Numbered from the stretch's first letter, positions 27,138 through 36,293 are shown. The stretch is 64,000 bases of DNA from Actinomycetota bacterium (GCA_028697145.1 JAQVFR010000002.1:116079-180078); one strand, 5' to 3'. A program made the numbers and translations. Notes: generated from the sequence alone by a model not told the origin.

Positions 27138-27226
27138 GAACTTCCTCCTCTCCGACCACCTGGTTAGACAGGGACAATGATGGTATCGGCACAACCTCGC
27201 CGTCATTTGAATGACTACATGTGGTG

Positions 27227-27255
27227 TTGATAGAAGAATATTTTTACTATATATT
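27227..27255 (+). promoter_or_regulatory. Promoter of the AAA-VWA chelatase-like gene
   Basis: TTGATA at 27227-27232 and TATATT at 27250-27255 are separated by 17 bases. The predicted start near 27262 is 20 bases before the ATG at 27283, which has GGAAGGA as ribosome binding site. Confidence 0.7.
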
Positions 27256-27282
27256 GTATTAAAAAGATGGAAGGATGATCGC

Positions 27283-29289
27283 ATGAAGCAGGGCTTCATC
27301 CTCTACCCGTTCTCGGCTATCGTGGGACAGGCGAAGATGAAGCGTGCCCTGCTGATCAACGCAGTCGATCCCCGCATCGGCGGGCTTCTGATAAAAGGTG
27401 AGAGGGGCACGGGGAAATCCACGGCCGCCAGGGCCCTCGCGGACCTGCTTCCCGACATCGAGACCGTCGCAGACTGCCCTTTCTCGTGCAACCCGCACAA
27501 CGAGGAGGAGATGTGTACCTCCTGCCTCGACCGCAGCCGGGGGGGTGAACCCCTCCCCGTCCTCACCCGTCCCATGCGCTTCGTCACCCTGCCCCTGAAC
27601 GCCAGCGAGGACCGGGTCATAGGGACCCTGGACCTGGAGAAGGCCCTGCGGGAAGGGGTCAAGGATTTCGAGGCCGGCATACTCGCCGAGGCCAACCGCT
27701 CGCTTCTTTACGTAGACGAGGTCAACCTCCTCGACGACCACATAGTGGACGTGTTGCTCGACGCCGCGGCCATGGGCGTGAACCTGGTGGAACGCGAAGG
27801 GGTATCTTACTCGCACCCGTCCTCTTTCATCATGGTGGGCACCATGAACCCGGAAGAGGGCGAGCTGCGCCCTCAGCTCGAAGACCGCTTCGGGCTGTGC
27901 GTGGAGGTGGAGGGAGAGAAAGCCGGTACAGACCGCGTGGAGGTGATCCGCCGTCGCCAGCGTTTTCTCGATGATCCAAGGCTGCTGCAATCGTCCTTCG
28001 CCGCCTCACAGGAGAGGCTTCGCGCGGAGCTAACGCGCGCAAGGGAGCTCCTGCCCCACATCGAGCTCCCTGACTCCATCATGGAGCTGGTCGCGCGCAT
28101 CGCGGTCGAGCTGGGAGTATGTGGGCACCGTGCCGATATCGCCACCTGCCAGGCCGCCAGGGCCCTCGCCGCCCTGGAGGGCAAGACGGTCATCGCTGAA
28201 GGCCACATCCGCGAGGCAGCGGAGATGGCCCTCGTGCACCGTTTGAGGAGAACCCCCTTCGACGACCAACTCAAGGACCTGGAGCGGCTGGAGCGCATCA
28301 TAGAGCGCAAGGGAAAGCTGATCGACCTCCCGCTCCAGGACCCTCTCCCGGGCTCGATGCCGGCCGCGGAGCATGCCTCCGTGACGGCGGGAGACACCGA
28401 GAACCGGCCACCTGGTGCGGCCGGTGACAGGGAAGCCGCGGCGTCCGCCAATGAGCTGGAAGCGCCCTCCCTGCAGGGGCTCGCGGCCAAGGTATCCCGC
28501 ATGGCCAGCGGCAAGAGGAGCAGCGCGGTCACGGAAACGGGCGCAGGCAGGCGCGTCGGCCACCGCCTCCCCCGCCCCGACGAGGAGATAGGGACCGCCA
28601 ACCTGGCATTGGATGCAACGCTCCGCGCCGCGGCCGCGAGGACGGCGGGGAGCGATCAGCCGCTGAGTATCAGCAAGGAGGACTTGCGCGCCTCCATCAG
28701 GAGGCGAAAGGTCGGAAACCTCATCCTGTTCATCCTTGACGCCAGCGCTTCCATGGGATGCAACGAGCGCATAGAGACCACAAAGAAGGTGGTGAGCCAA
28801 CTGCTTGTGGACGCTTATCAGAAGCGGGACCGTGTGGGCCTGATATCATTCCGTGACGAAGGGGCCCAACTCGTCCTCAACCCGACCTCCAGCGTGCAGC
28901 TGGCAAACCTGCGCATCAAGGACCTCTCCACGGGCGGCGCTACCCCGCTCAACCATGGGCTGGCCCTGGGGCTGCTGGTGGCGAAGAGGGAGCTGAGGCG
29001 GGACCCGGACATGGTCCCGCTGCTGGTGCTCATAACCGACGGGCACGGCAACGTGGGATACGCCTCGGACAACCCCCTGCGGGAGAGCCTCGAGCTGGCG
29101 GAGAAAATCCGCTCTCAGAACCTCCAATGCCTGGTTTTCGATACGTCTCCGGGGATAATCCGCACGAAAGAAGGACGCGCCGCTCCCTCGCAGGCCAGAC
29201 GCATAGCCGAGGCCATGGGGGCGGAATACCATCACCTCGCGAGCTTCCAACCCCGGGAGATGCTGGACCGCCTGGGCAAGCATCTTTGA
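27283..29289 (+). CDS. Magnesium-chelatase-like BchI-BchD fusion (AAA+ and VWA domains)
   Basis: A 668 aa protein joining an AAA+ ATPase of the ChlI/BchI type (Walker A GERGTGKST, Walker B YVDEVNLLDD, sensor-like GTMNPEEGELRPQLEDRFG) to a D-subunit-like linker and a C-terminal VWA domain with the MIDAS motif DASAS (near residue 487). A four-cysteine cluster (CPFSC and CTSC) lies near residues 65-85, as in many BchI-like proteins of non-photosynthetic bacteria and methanogens. No BchH/CobN subunit or other tetrapyrrole gene is in the window, so a chelatase role is not proven; MoxR-like remodelling is an alternative. Confidence 0.9.
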   Translation: MKQGFILYPFSAIVGQAKMKRALLINAVDPRIGGLLIKGERGTGKSTAARALADLLPDIETVADCPFSCNPHNEEEMCTSCLDRSRGGEPLPVLTRPMRFVTLPLNASEDRVIGTLDLEKALREGVKDFEAGILAEANRSLLYVDEVNLLDDHIVDVLLDAAAMGVNLVEREGVSYSHPSSFIMVGTMNPEEGELRPQLEDRFGLCVEVEGEKAGTDRVEVIRRRQRFLDDPRLLQSSFAASQERLRAELTRARELLPHIELPDSIMELVARIAVELGVCGHRADIATCQAARALAALEGKTVIAEGHIREAAEMALVHRLRRTPFDDQLKDLERLERIIERKGKLIDLPLQDPLPGSMPAAEHASVTAGDTENRPPGAAGDREAAASANELEAPSLQGLAAKVSRMASGKRSSAVTETGAGRRVGHRLPRPDEEIGTANLALDATLRAAAARTAGSDQPLSISKEDLRASIRRRKVGNLILFILDASASMGCNERIETTKKVVSQLLVDAYQKRDRVGLISFRDEGAQLVLNPTSSVQLANLRIKDLSTGGATPLNHGLALGLLVAKRELRRDPDMVPLLVLITDGHGNVGYASDNPLRESLELAEKIRSQNLQCLVFDTSPGIIRTKEGRAAPSQARRIAEAMGAEYHHLASFQPREMLDRLGKHL

Positions 29290-29452
29290 ACCCGGGAGGC
29301 CTGGCACGCGTGGCCTGCGCACCCTCGTTCGATAATAAGCTAAAAAGCGGAGTTTTCCTGCCGATAAAGAGGGAGTAGGGACCTGACGGCACGAGCGGAC
29401 TGAGGGGTGAACGGCCGGACCGGGCAGGGCCGCCATCCCCTTGAGGTATGCA

Positions 29453-31318
29453 ATGGTGGAAGAGCAAGGGGCAAGGGCCGCGGAAGGGGCAGGAGAACCC
29501 CGTAAACCGATCGGCTATCTCCTCCCTCTCATCGTAGCCATCATCGCTGTCCTAGTCGGGGGCATGATAGCGGTATCGGCCACTTGCGATCCGCCCGTCG
29601 TCTATATACTCGAGGGCGTGCTGGGCGCATGCGTGGTCGCGCTGGGGGTCTTTCTCGCCTTTGAGTGGTGGCACTTCAGGGAACAGAACAGGGGCTACAT
29701 AGACGAGATCACCGACCTGAACCTGAGGTTCGGCATACTAGCCGACGCCGTCAGCGCTGTCAGCTCGACCCTGGACCTGGAGGAGCTGGTGGCGAATATC
29801 CTCGGGGTCATGCTCACCCTGACCAACTCGAGGATCGGGGTGGTCCTGGTGCCGGATGAGGACACCAAGTACCTGACGGTGCTCTCGCACCGGGGTTTCA
29901 GGGACAAGGCGGTGCGCGGCCTCAAGATCGAGGTGGGCAAGGGGGCCGTGGGGAAAGCGTTCAAGAGCGGTCAGACGGTGATCCGCAAGAACCTTCCGGA
30001 AGATCCCAAGGCCGCAGAGACATACGCCGAGGGTAAAAGCCCCTCTTCGCAGATAATCATGCCCTTGAAGGCCAAGGGGCAGTTGGTGGGTATAGCGGTC
30101 ACCGCCTCGATCGAGGAGCACGAATATAAACCGGATGAAGTCGTGCTGCTCTCCAGCCTCTGCCACGAGCTGGCCGTGGCCATGATAAACGTGGACCTCT
30201 ACCAGCAGAGCCAGAAGACCCTGGAATGGCTCGCCGACACCCAGGAATATACCGAGCATTTCATCCAGGAGATGCTGGCGGGCGCCATTGTGATAAACAA
30301 CGATGGCGACGTCATATACTTCAACGACGAGGCCGCCTCCATCATGGGTATCTCCGCGACGGAGGCCATCGGGGTGAATTATGAGGACATGTCGGAGGAG
30401 GTCGACAAGTTCCGCCCTCTCTCCTATCTCAAGCCCATATTTCGGCTGTGCCTGGAGGAGGACCGCGTGTTCCGCCGTCACGAGATCACCATCACCGGAC
30501 CTGAGAACAACAAGGTGATCCTGAACTTCAACGCCTTTCCCCTCCACCGCTCCAAGGGGGAGAGGATGGGGGCGTCCATGGTGTTCATGGACGTCTCGGC
30601 GATAAAGGACATGGAAGCGCGTCTCAGGCAGCAGGACCACCTGTCGATCCTGGGACAGATGGCCGCCAAGATAGCGCACGAGGTCAAGAACCCGCTCTTC
30701 GCCATCATCGGGCTGGCCGACGAGCTGGTGGAGGAGGAAACCGATCCCGACCGCAGACACTTGATCGAGATGATCCACCAGGAGGCGACCCTCAGCAACC
30801 AGTGGATCTCCGGGATGTTGACCTTCAGCAAGTCGCCTTTCCCCGTGGGCGAGGAAGCGGCGCTCGTGCTGCAGTCGTGCGTTCCCGAGCTCATCGCCGA
30901 TTTCCAGCGCACCCACGCTCAGGATAACCTGAAGATCGTGCGGGACTTCGATGAGGCCATGCCGCCTGTCATGTTGAGCCGCGATAATATGCGGCATATC
31001 CTCTTCAACCTGCTGGAGAACTCCATGCAGGCCATGCCCCGGGGAGGGGTGATAACCGTGCGAGCCCGTTACGCGGGCAACGGGTACGTGGAGATGCGCG
31101 TGGAGGATACGGGGGGTGGGATCCAGCCGGAGATACTGTCCTCGGTTTTCGAGCCTTTCTTCACCACCAAGGACGGGGGCACCGGGCTCGGCCTGTCCAT
31201 TGTGCAGAAAATCCTCCTGGACATCGGCGGCGACATAGATGTACGCTCACAACAGGATTTGGGTACCACCTTCATCCTCAAGCTGCCAACAAGAGGAGTC
31301 GGTCATGAACGGAGTTAA
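29453..31318 (+). CDS. Membrane sensor histidine kinase (GAF-PAS-HisKA-HATPase)
   Basis: A 621 aa kinase. Two membrane segments lie at about residues 20-43 and 50-72, followed by a GAF domain (about 90-245), a PAS domain (about 265-390), HisKA with the phospho-histidine in KIAHEVKNPLF, and an HATPase with NLLENSMQAM, DTGGGIQP and GTGLGLSIV. The cytosolic GAF and PAS suggest sensing of a small ligand or redox state. The ATG at 29453 has TTGAGG 7 bases upstream. The response regulator gene overlaps its end by 14 bases and is the obvious partner. Confidence 0.94.
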   Translation: MVEEQGARAAEGAGEPRKPIGYLLPLIVAIIAVLVGGMIAVSATCDPPVVYILEGVLGACVVALGVFLAFEWWHFREQNRGYIDEITDLNLRFGILADAVSAVSSTLDLEELVANILGVMLTLTNSRIGVVLVPDEDTKYLTVLSHRGFRDKAVRGLKIEVGKGAVGKAFKSGQTVIRKNLPEDPKAAETYAEGKSPSSQIIMPLKAKGQLVGIAVTASIEEHEYKPDEVVLLSSLCHELAVAMINVDLYQQSQKTLEWLADTQEYTEHFIQEMLAGAIVINNDGDVIYFNDEAASIMGISATEAIGVNYEDMSEEVDKFRPLSYLKPIFRLCLEEDRVFRRHEITITGPENNKVILNFNAFPLHRSKGERMGASMVFMDVSAIKDMEARLRQQDHLSILGQMAAKIAHEVKNPLFAIIGLADELVEEETDPDRRHLIEMIHQEATLSNQWISGMLTFSKSPFPVGEEAALVLQSCVPELIADFQRTHAQDNLKIVRDFDEAMPPVMLSRDNMRHILFNLLENSMQAMPRGGVITVRARYAGNGYVEMRVEDTGGGIQPEILSSVFEPFFTTKDGGTGLGLSIVQKILLDIGGDIDVRSQQDLGTTFILKLPTRGVGHERS

Positions 31319-31676
31319 CGCCAGGCTTCTTATCGTGGACGACAACGAAGGGGTCAGGCACCTCGTCTCTCGCTGGCTGGAGAGAGCCGGCTTCTCGGTG
31401 CAGGAGGCAAAGGACGGGGCCGAAGCGATAGACATGGTCAAGAAAGACCCTCCCGACATCATCCTCGCGGACATACGGATGCCCAAGGTCGACGGTATCG
31501 AGCTGGCGCGCGTCATTAAGAACGAGTACCCAGCCATCAAGATAATCCTCATGACCGCATACTCCTCCCCGCAGACCATCGCGCAAGCCCGTCGCGAGGG
31601 AGTCGACGACTACCTGGAGAAGCCCTTCACCAAGGACCAGGTCGAACGGATAACCATGGAGGCGCTCTCCACCTGA
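31305..31676 (+). CDS. Single-domain response regulator
   Basis: A 123 aa CheY-like receiver without an output domain. The acidic pocket VDDN, phospho-acceptor D56 in ILADIRMP, the conserved T in LMTAYSS and K in YLEKPF are all present. AGAGGAG lies 7 bases before the ATG, inside the end of the kinase gene. It probably relays phosphate from that kinase to another protein. Confidence 0.95.
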   Translation: MNGVNARLLIVDDNEGVRHLVSRWLERAGFSVQEAKDGAEAIDMVKKDPPDIILADIRMPKVDGIELARVIKNEYPAIKIILMTAYSSPQTIAQARREGVDDYLEKPFTKDQVERITMEALST

Positions 31677-31722
31677 CCGGGGATTGGACCGTTGGGCGCG
31701 TCCCCCTCCGCCGTTGTTACCC

Positions 31723-32544
31723 TCAAGCGGGAAGCCGCAGGGCGGACCTCTCGCGGCCGTTGAAGACCACCAGCTCCTCGTACCCTACGCGCCGCAGCAG
31801 GGAAAGCGCCTCCTCGAAATCCCGGCCCACTTCACCGGGGCGGTGGGCATCCGAGCCCAGGGTCACGGAGATATCCCGCTCGCGGCAAAGCCGCAGGAAG
31901 TCCTCGCCGGGATATATCTCTTTGACCGGTTTGCGCAAGCCGGCCGTGTTTACCTCCACCACCACGCCGCTTTCGGCTATGCGGTCCAGGCAGTCTTCAT
32001 GCAGGTGGCGCACGTCCGCGTCGGGCCGGAACCCGAACTTCTTCACCAGGTCCGGATGGGCAAGCACGTCGAAGAGGCCGCATTCCGCCGCCTCGCCCAG
32101 GAGATCGAAATAGCGTTCCCACAACGCGAGCAGATCGCGGCCCGCGTACCCGTCGAGGTTGCGCGGGTCGTCGAAGCCCCACCCGTCCACGAAGTGCAGG
32201 GACCCCATGACGTAATCGAAGGGGTGGGCATCGAGGAGCGCGTGAAGGCGTGACGCCGTCTGCGGGAGATAGTCCACCTCTATGCCGAGCCGGATGTGAG
32301 GGCCGCGATAACGGCCGCGCAGCTCTTCCACCTCCCTCACGTAGAGGGGGAATTCCTCCAGGCCCATGCTCAGGGTCTCGTCCCTTGTGTGCAGCAGGGG
32401 CATGTGATCCGAGAATCCCAGCTCCACCAGGCCGATCTCGAGGGCCCTGGCCGCGTAGTCCTCCAGGCGGCCCTCGGCATGACCGCAGCGGGCGGTATGC
32501 ACGTGGTAATCGACCAGGTTCAAGTCCTTCATAGAGTGAAGCAT
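31723..32544 (-). CDS. PHP-domain histidinol-phosphatase family protein
   Basis: A 273 aa metal-dependent phosphatase or phosphoesterase of the HisK/PHP family: DYHVHTARCGHAEG at the N-terminus, GFSDHMPL, GIEVDYLP, GSLHFVDGW, LAHPDLVKKFG and the terminal GSDAHRPGEVG carry the expected metal ligands. It may be the histidine-pathway phosphatase, although no his genes are nearby. Two ATG codons (32544 and 32532) are possible; neither has a clear ribosome binding site. Confidence 0.9.
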   Translation of the reverse strand: MLHSMKDLNLVDYHVHTARCGHAEGRLEDYAARALEIGLVELGFSDHMPLLHTRDETLSMGLEEFPLYVREVEELRGRYRGPHIRLGIEVDYLPQTASRLHALLDAHPFDYVMGSLHFVDGWGFDDPRNLDGYAGRDLLALWERYFDLLGEAAECGLFDVLAHPDLVKKFGFRPDADVRHLHEDCLDRIAESGVVVEVNTAGLRKPVKEIYPGEDFLRLCRERDISVTLGSDAHRPGEVGRDFEEALSLLRRVGYEELVVFNGRERSALRLPA

Positions 32545-32646
32545 AACAGATTCAGCGGCACTTCTCGGGGAAGAACCGGAGATGATATACTTCTTTGGTA
32601 CGCTAGGAGGGAAGATTTCTTTTCATTAGAAAGGAGGACGTGGGGA

Positions 32647-32817
32647 ATGGGTAAGGCGAGGAAGCTCAAGAAGGCGGAAAAGATCGTCGCGTGTGCCGAT
32701 AAGAAATCGAGCAAGCTGGAGAAGAAACTGGCGAAACTCGATAAGAAGAGCGCGAAAGCCCAGAAAAAGGTGGACAAGCTCTCGAAGAAGCTCGGGGGAG
32801 CCGGCACAGAGGATTAG
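32647..32817 (+). CDS. Lysine-rich small protein
   Basis: A 56 aa protein with about 19 lysines in a pattern of paired lysines every 3-4 residues (KLEKKLAKLDKKSAKAQKK), followed by a short acidic end. It could form an amphipathic basic helix or bind nucleic acid, like histone-H1-like or HU tails. AGGAGG precedes the ATG and a strong intrinsic terminator follows 32 bases after the stop, which supports expression as a single-gene unit. No family recognised. Confidence 0.65.
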   Translation: MGKARKLKKAEKIVACADKKSSKLEKKLAKLDKKSAKAQKKVDKLSKKLGGAGTED

Positions 32818-32849
32818 CGCTTAGCTGGAAATCGCTCGTTGTCTCGAAC

Positions 32850-32882
32850 CAGGGGGCAGCCTGGACGGCTGTCCCCTGTTTT
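32850..32882 (+). terminator. Intrinsic terminator after the lysine-rich gene
   Basis: A 12-bp stem (32850-32861 with 32867-32878, one G-U pair) with a 5-base loop is followed directly by TTTT. Confidence 0.9.
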
Positions 32883-32911
32883 CCGTATCGGTATCATCCC
32901 TGCCCTGCGGG

Positions 32912-33826
32912 TCAGCCCTCCCCTTCCTTCAGGTTCAGCAGCTCTTCCTTGGCCCTCTGGAACTCGGCATCGCTGAGGGCGCCGGACTTGTGCAGCTCCG
33001 AGAGCTTTTCCAGGCGCTCCACCACGCTTTCCCCCACCGCCGGAGCGGCCGGAGCGGCCGGGGCGGCCGGCGCCGGACCCTGACGCAGGACCGCGGCCAT
33101 CTCCCTCGCCATGTCCTTGCCCTGCTTCGTCTCCAGCGTCTCCTCCAGGGCTTCGCGCTGCTCGAACACCTGCTTCTTGACCTCCAGGGGATGGCCGATG
33201 TTCGTAAAGGGCTGCTGCCCGAACTCCGAGGCCGTCTCCATCACCACGTCGCCGTAGTCGAAGATCCTCTCCCAGGCGTTCTGGCTGCTGCGGATATTCG
33301 TTATCTGTTCCAGGGGTATGGACATGGTGCTCTTGTTGATGATCCCCTGGGAAAGGATGACGCGGCGGTCGGTGAGGACGAAATGGGCGAATATCCAGGC
33401 GAAAATGGGATAGACGAGCCATCCGATTATCACCACGAAGAAGGCGATCCACACCACGGTGGTCCATAGATCCCTGAACCTCTCGTTGTTTTCGAACACC
33501 ATCAGTACGATAAAGCCGCCAACGGCCAGGATCATGACGGAAAGGGGTATGAGCATGCGTTTTTCCGGCAGGTTCCGCCGCTCGAAAAGCGGCCAGGCAC
33601 CATACATGACTATGAAGAACAGGGCGAGGATGCCTATGAGGGCGATGTATCCCCAGTTGGTCTCGGGTTCCGGACTCGGTTTGAAGGTGGTCAGCAGGAG
33701 CACGAGGGCGACGATGGCCCCCGCCCCGATGATGAAGTTCCTCCATATCTCCCACAGGGAATGCCTCCTGTCGAAGATTATGGTCTCCTGCGGCTCTATC
33801 AATTTCTTGTGATACTGCTCGGCCAT
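32912..33826 (-). CDS. Membrane protein with bacterial PH and SHOCT domains
   Basis: A 304 aa protein. Membrane segments lie at about residues 30-48, 60-78, 90-110 and 120-145. They are followed by a YdbT/bPH2-like segment (FVLTDRRVILSQGIINKSTMSIPLEQITNIRSSQ, broken here only for description), an alanine-proline linker (APAAPAAPAAPA) and a C-terminal SHOCT helix pair (LEKLSELHKSGALSDAEF). Such proteins are common in Actinobacteria with no fixed function. The gene faces the lysine-rich gene convergently across its terminator. Confidence 0.85.
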   Translation of the reverse strand: MAEQYHKKLIEPQETIIFDRRHSLWEIWRNFIIGAGAIVALVLLLTTFKPSPEPETNWGYIALIGILALFFIVMYGAWPLFERRNLPEKRMLIPLSVMILAVGGFIVLMVFENNERFRDLWTTVVWIAFFVVIIGWLVYPIFAWIFAHFVLTDRRVILSQGIINKSTMSIPLEQITNIRSSQNAWERIFDYGDVVMETASEFGQQPFTNIGHPLEVKKQVFEQREALEETLETKQGKDMAREMAAVLRQGPAPAAPAAPAAPAVGESVVERLEKLSELHKSGALSDAEFQRAKEELLNLKEGEG

Positions 33827-33978
33827 GTCCCCCTCCTTTAACGACCCGCCGCATCGGCCGGCCTCGCTTCGTCGCCCTGGACGTCCGCCGGCGCGTCCGT
33901 CGCCGCAATCCCGATCCCCGCTCTCTCCCCTCGAGCCGGTTCACCCCGATGAAGCACCTGAGGATTCGCTGGCCGGCC

Positions 33979-34878
33979 TCAGAAGCAGGTGATCGACGTG
34001 AACTCGCGGTATCTCTTCTCTATCTCATCCATGGTCAGTTCACGCAGGCGGTTGCAGGAGAAGGACTCGACGTCATACGATGCGATGACGCTGCCGTAGA
34101 CGATGGACCTGCGTATATCCTCCTCGCTCATCTCCGGGTAGCGGGAGAGGGAGCCCAGGAAACCGCCGCCGAAGCTGTCTCCCGCCCCCGTGGGATCGAA
34201 GACCGTCTCCAGGGGATAGGCGGGAAGAGAGAAAAAGACCTCCTTGCCGAGCATGATCACGCCGTGTTCGCCCTTCTTGATGACCACCCTGCTCGGGCCC
34301 ATGGTCAGGAGTTTCCTGCCCGCTGCCACCAGGTTGGGCTCGCCCGCGAGCTGGCGCGCCTCGGCGTCGTTCAGCAGGAGGTAATCCACGTGGGAGATGG
34401 TTTCCAGCAAGGCCTCGCGCTGGTTCTCGATCCAGAAGTTCATGGTATCGCAGATGACCAGCCGGGGGGAGGGTATCTGCTGGAGCACCTTGAGCTGCAG
34501 CGCGGGATGGATGTTGGCCAGGAACACGTATTCCGAGTCCCGGTACTCCTCCGGTATCTCCGGGTCGAAATCCTCGAACACGTTTAGCTGGGTATCCGTG
34601 GTGTGGGCGTCGTTGAGATCGAACTCGTAGTATCCCTTCCAGCGAAAGGTCTTGCCCGGCACCCTCTTCAGGCCCCCGATATCCACCTTGCGCGATACGA
34701 GGAAGTCTACGTGCTCGGGCGGGAAATCCTCCCCCACCACCGCCACCAGCCTCACGTCGTTGAAGAACGACGCCGCCACGCTGAAGTATGTTGCCGAGCC
34801 TCCCAGGATTTCCTCCACCTCGCCGAAGGGAGTGCGGATCGAATCCAGGGCCACGGACCCTACGACCAGTATGCTCAT
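33979..34878 (-). CDS. PfkB-family carbohydrate/nucleoside kinase
   Basis: A 299 aa ribokinase-fold kinase. The N-terminal GSVALDSI and GGSATYFS segments and the C-terminal signature DPTGAGDSFGGGFLG (anion hole and catalytic aspartate) are intact. The sugar specificity is unknown; a MTAP gene and HPS gene in the window show that pentose and nucleoside metabolism occurs, but this is not evidence for a substrate. GGAGGTGACT precedes the ATG. The leader contains a hairpin and T-tract. Confidence 0.93.
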   Translation of the reverse strand: MSILVVGSVALDSIRTPFGEVEEILGGSATYFSVAASFFNDVRLVAVVGEDFPPEHVDFLVSRKVDIGGLKRVPGKTFRWKGYYEFDLNDAHTTDTQLNVFEDFDPEIPEEYRDSEYVFLANIHPALQLKVLQQIPSPRLVICDTMNFWIENQREALLETISHVDYLLLNDAEARQLAGEPNLVAAGRKLLTMGPSRVVIKKGEHGVIMLGKEVFFSLPAYPLETVFDPTGAGDSFGGGFLGSLSRYPEMSEEDIRRSIVYGSVIASYDVESFSCNRLRELTMDEIEKRYREFTSITCF

Positions 34879-34911
34879 AGTCACCTCCGTCTTTATTGCA
34901 ATTCTAGCAGG

Positions 34912-34947
34912 AAAAAAGCCTGCGGCGACAGCTCCGCCGCGAGGCGG
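34912..34947 (-). promoter_or_regulatory. Mutually exclusive hairpins with T-tract in the pfkB-like leader
   Basis: On the minus strand GCGGCG/CGCCGC (34922-34940, 7-base loop) is followed after four bases by TTTTTT (34917-34912). An alternative perfect hairpin CCGCC/GGCGG (34934-34947) uses part of the same bases. The T-tract lies about 34 bases before the start codon, so this could be an attenuator or a terminator for antisense transcription. Confidence 0.45.
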
Positions 34948-35003
34948 CGGGCTCCGTCCAGGATAATCCACGTCAATGCCTTGCCGCGCCAGGGGTGCTA
35001 GTG

Positions 35004-35032
35004 TTGATGTATGAGAGAATTGAATGTATATT
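35004..35032 (+). promoter_or_regulatory. Promoter of the FmdB-MTAP operon
   Basis: TTGATG (35004-35009) and TATATT (35027-35032) with a 17-base spacer, about 90 bases before the fmdB-like start. Confidence 0.6.
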
Positions 35033-35123
35033 TTTAGACTGCGAGCCCTTTCAGGTGGTTGCTCGGCTGCTTCACGCGGGCAACCGGGCATGGCGGAATA
35101 TGCTTATCCAGAGGTGAACGGAA

Positions 35124-35414
35124 ATGCCGAGATACGATTACAAGTGTGAGGGCTGCGAAAACGTCTTCGAGACGACGCACGGCGTCGACGACACCGTCAC
35201 GGACTGCCCCAGGTGCGGGGGGAGGGTAAGGCGCCTCTTCCACCCCGTGGGCATCATATTCAAGGGTTCCGGCTTTTACAAGACCGACTACGGCTCGGCC
35301 TCCGGCAACGGGGGCGATAGATCGAGCCCGGAGAATATCGGGAAAGAGATCGAGAAGGTCAAGGAAAAGGGTCCCGGGGAGAAGGCGGCGGAGAAGAAAT
35401 CCGCGGGGGACTGA
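35124..35414 (+). CDS. FmdB-family zinc-ribbon protein
   Basis: A 96 aa protein with an N-terminal zinc ribbon MPRYDYKCEGC...CPRCGG (C-x2-C pairs) followed by the family-typical FKGSGFYKTDYG and a disordered charged tail. FmdB proteins are proposed regulators or nucleic-acid binders without proven function. GAGGTGAAC precedes the ATG. The MTAP gene follows 32 bases later. Confidence 0.93.
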   Translation: MPRYDYKCEGCENVFETTHGVDDTVTDCPRCGGRVRRLFHPVGIIFKGSGFYKTDYGSASGNGGDRSSPENIGKEIEKVKEKGPGEKAAEKKSAGD

Positions 35415-35446
35415 ATCCGGCCGCGACATCGCTATCAGGGGGTCTA

Positions 35447-36277
35447 ATGCAGCTTCCTCAGGTCAAGATCGGCATATTCGGGGGTTCGGGTTTCTATTCC
35501 CTGCTCGAGAGCGCCAGCAGTTACGCCGTGCACACGCCCTACGGTGTCCCCAGCGATCGCTTCACGGTGGGCGAGCTCAACGGCGTGCCCGTGGTCTTCC
35601 TGCCCCGCCACGGGCGGCATCACCAGTATCCCCCCCACCGCATCAACTACCGTGCCAACATCTGGGGCATGCGCGAGTTCGGGGTCGAGCGCCTTGTCTC
35701 GCCCGGGGCCTGCGGTTCGCTGCAGAGGGAGATACCTCCCGGTTCCTTCGTCCTCTGCGACCAGTTCGTGGACCGCACCTCGAGGCAGGACTGCACCTTC
35801 TACGACGGGCCGGCGGCCGTGCACATCAGCTGCTCCGAGCCCTACTGCCCCGCCCTGAGAGAGGTGTGCGCGCAGACGGCGGCACGGCTGGGCATAGACT
35901 GCCTCAACGGCGGCACGGCAGTGATCATACACGGGCCCCGTTTCAGCACCCGCGCCGAGAGTAAATGGTATCATTCCCAGGGCTGGGACGTGATCAACAT
36001 GACCCAGTACCCCGAGGTGGTCCTGGCCCGGGAACTCGCCATGTGCTACCTGAACATCTCCCTCGTCACCGATTGGGACGTTTGGATCGCCGACGAGGAG
36101 GGGGTGAAATCGGTCACCGCTGACGAGGTCGGCCGCGTGTTCAAGGAGAACAACGAGAAGATGCTGACGCTGCTCAAAGAGATGGTGCCGTCCCTGGCCG
36201 GAGATCTATCATGCGACTGCTCTTCCGTGCTCGAGGAGGCGACGATCAGCCCCATCGAGATCGTGGAACACTTCTAG
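35447..36277 (+). CDS. mtnP: S-methyl-5'-thioadenosine phosphorylase family (MTAP/PNP)
   Basis: A 276 aa purine nucleoside phosphorylase of the MTAP branch. It shows GIFGGSGFY, the phosphate-binding LPRHGRHH, YRANIWGM, GPRFSTRAESK and the substrate-site MTQYPEVVLA and TDWDVW. It recycles methylthioadenosine from polyamine and SAM chemistry, or splits inosine in the MTIP variant. AGGGGG precedes the ATG. It is co-directional with the fmdB-like and M50 protease genes (16-base gap to the latter). Confidence 0.93.
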   Translation: MQLPQVKIGIFGGSGFYSLLESASSYAVHTPYGVPSDRFTVGELNGVPVVFLPRHGRHHQYPPHRINYRANIWGMREFGVERLVSPGACGSLQREIPPGSFVLCDQFVDRTSRQDCTFYDGPAAVHISCSEPYCPALREVCAQTAARLGIDCLNGGTAVIIHGPRFSTRAESKWYHSQGWDVINMTQYPEVVLARELAMCYLNISLVTDWDVWIADEEGVKSVTADEVGRVFKENNEKMLTLLKEMVPSLAGDLSCDCSSVLEEATISPIEIVEHF

Positions 36278-36293
36278 GACCGAGACACCTGCC

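Noticed and set aside
27283..29289. Evidence for chlorophyll or cobalamin synthesis
   Set aside because: Only the AAA-VWA part is seen; no BchH/CobN or pathway genes are nearby.
33030..33075. Repeat-like GCCGGAGCG stretch
   Set aside because: It encodes the Ala-Pro linker of the PH-SHOCT membrane protein and is not an independent repeat.
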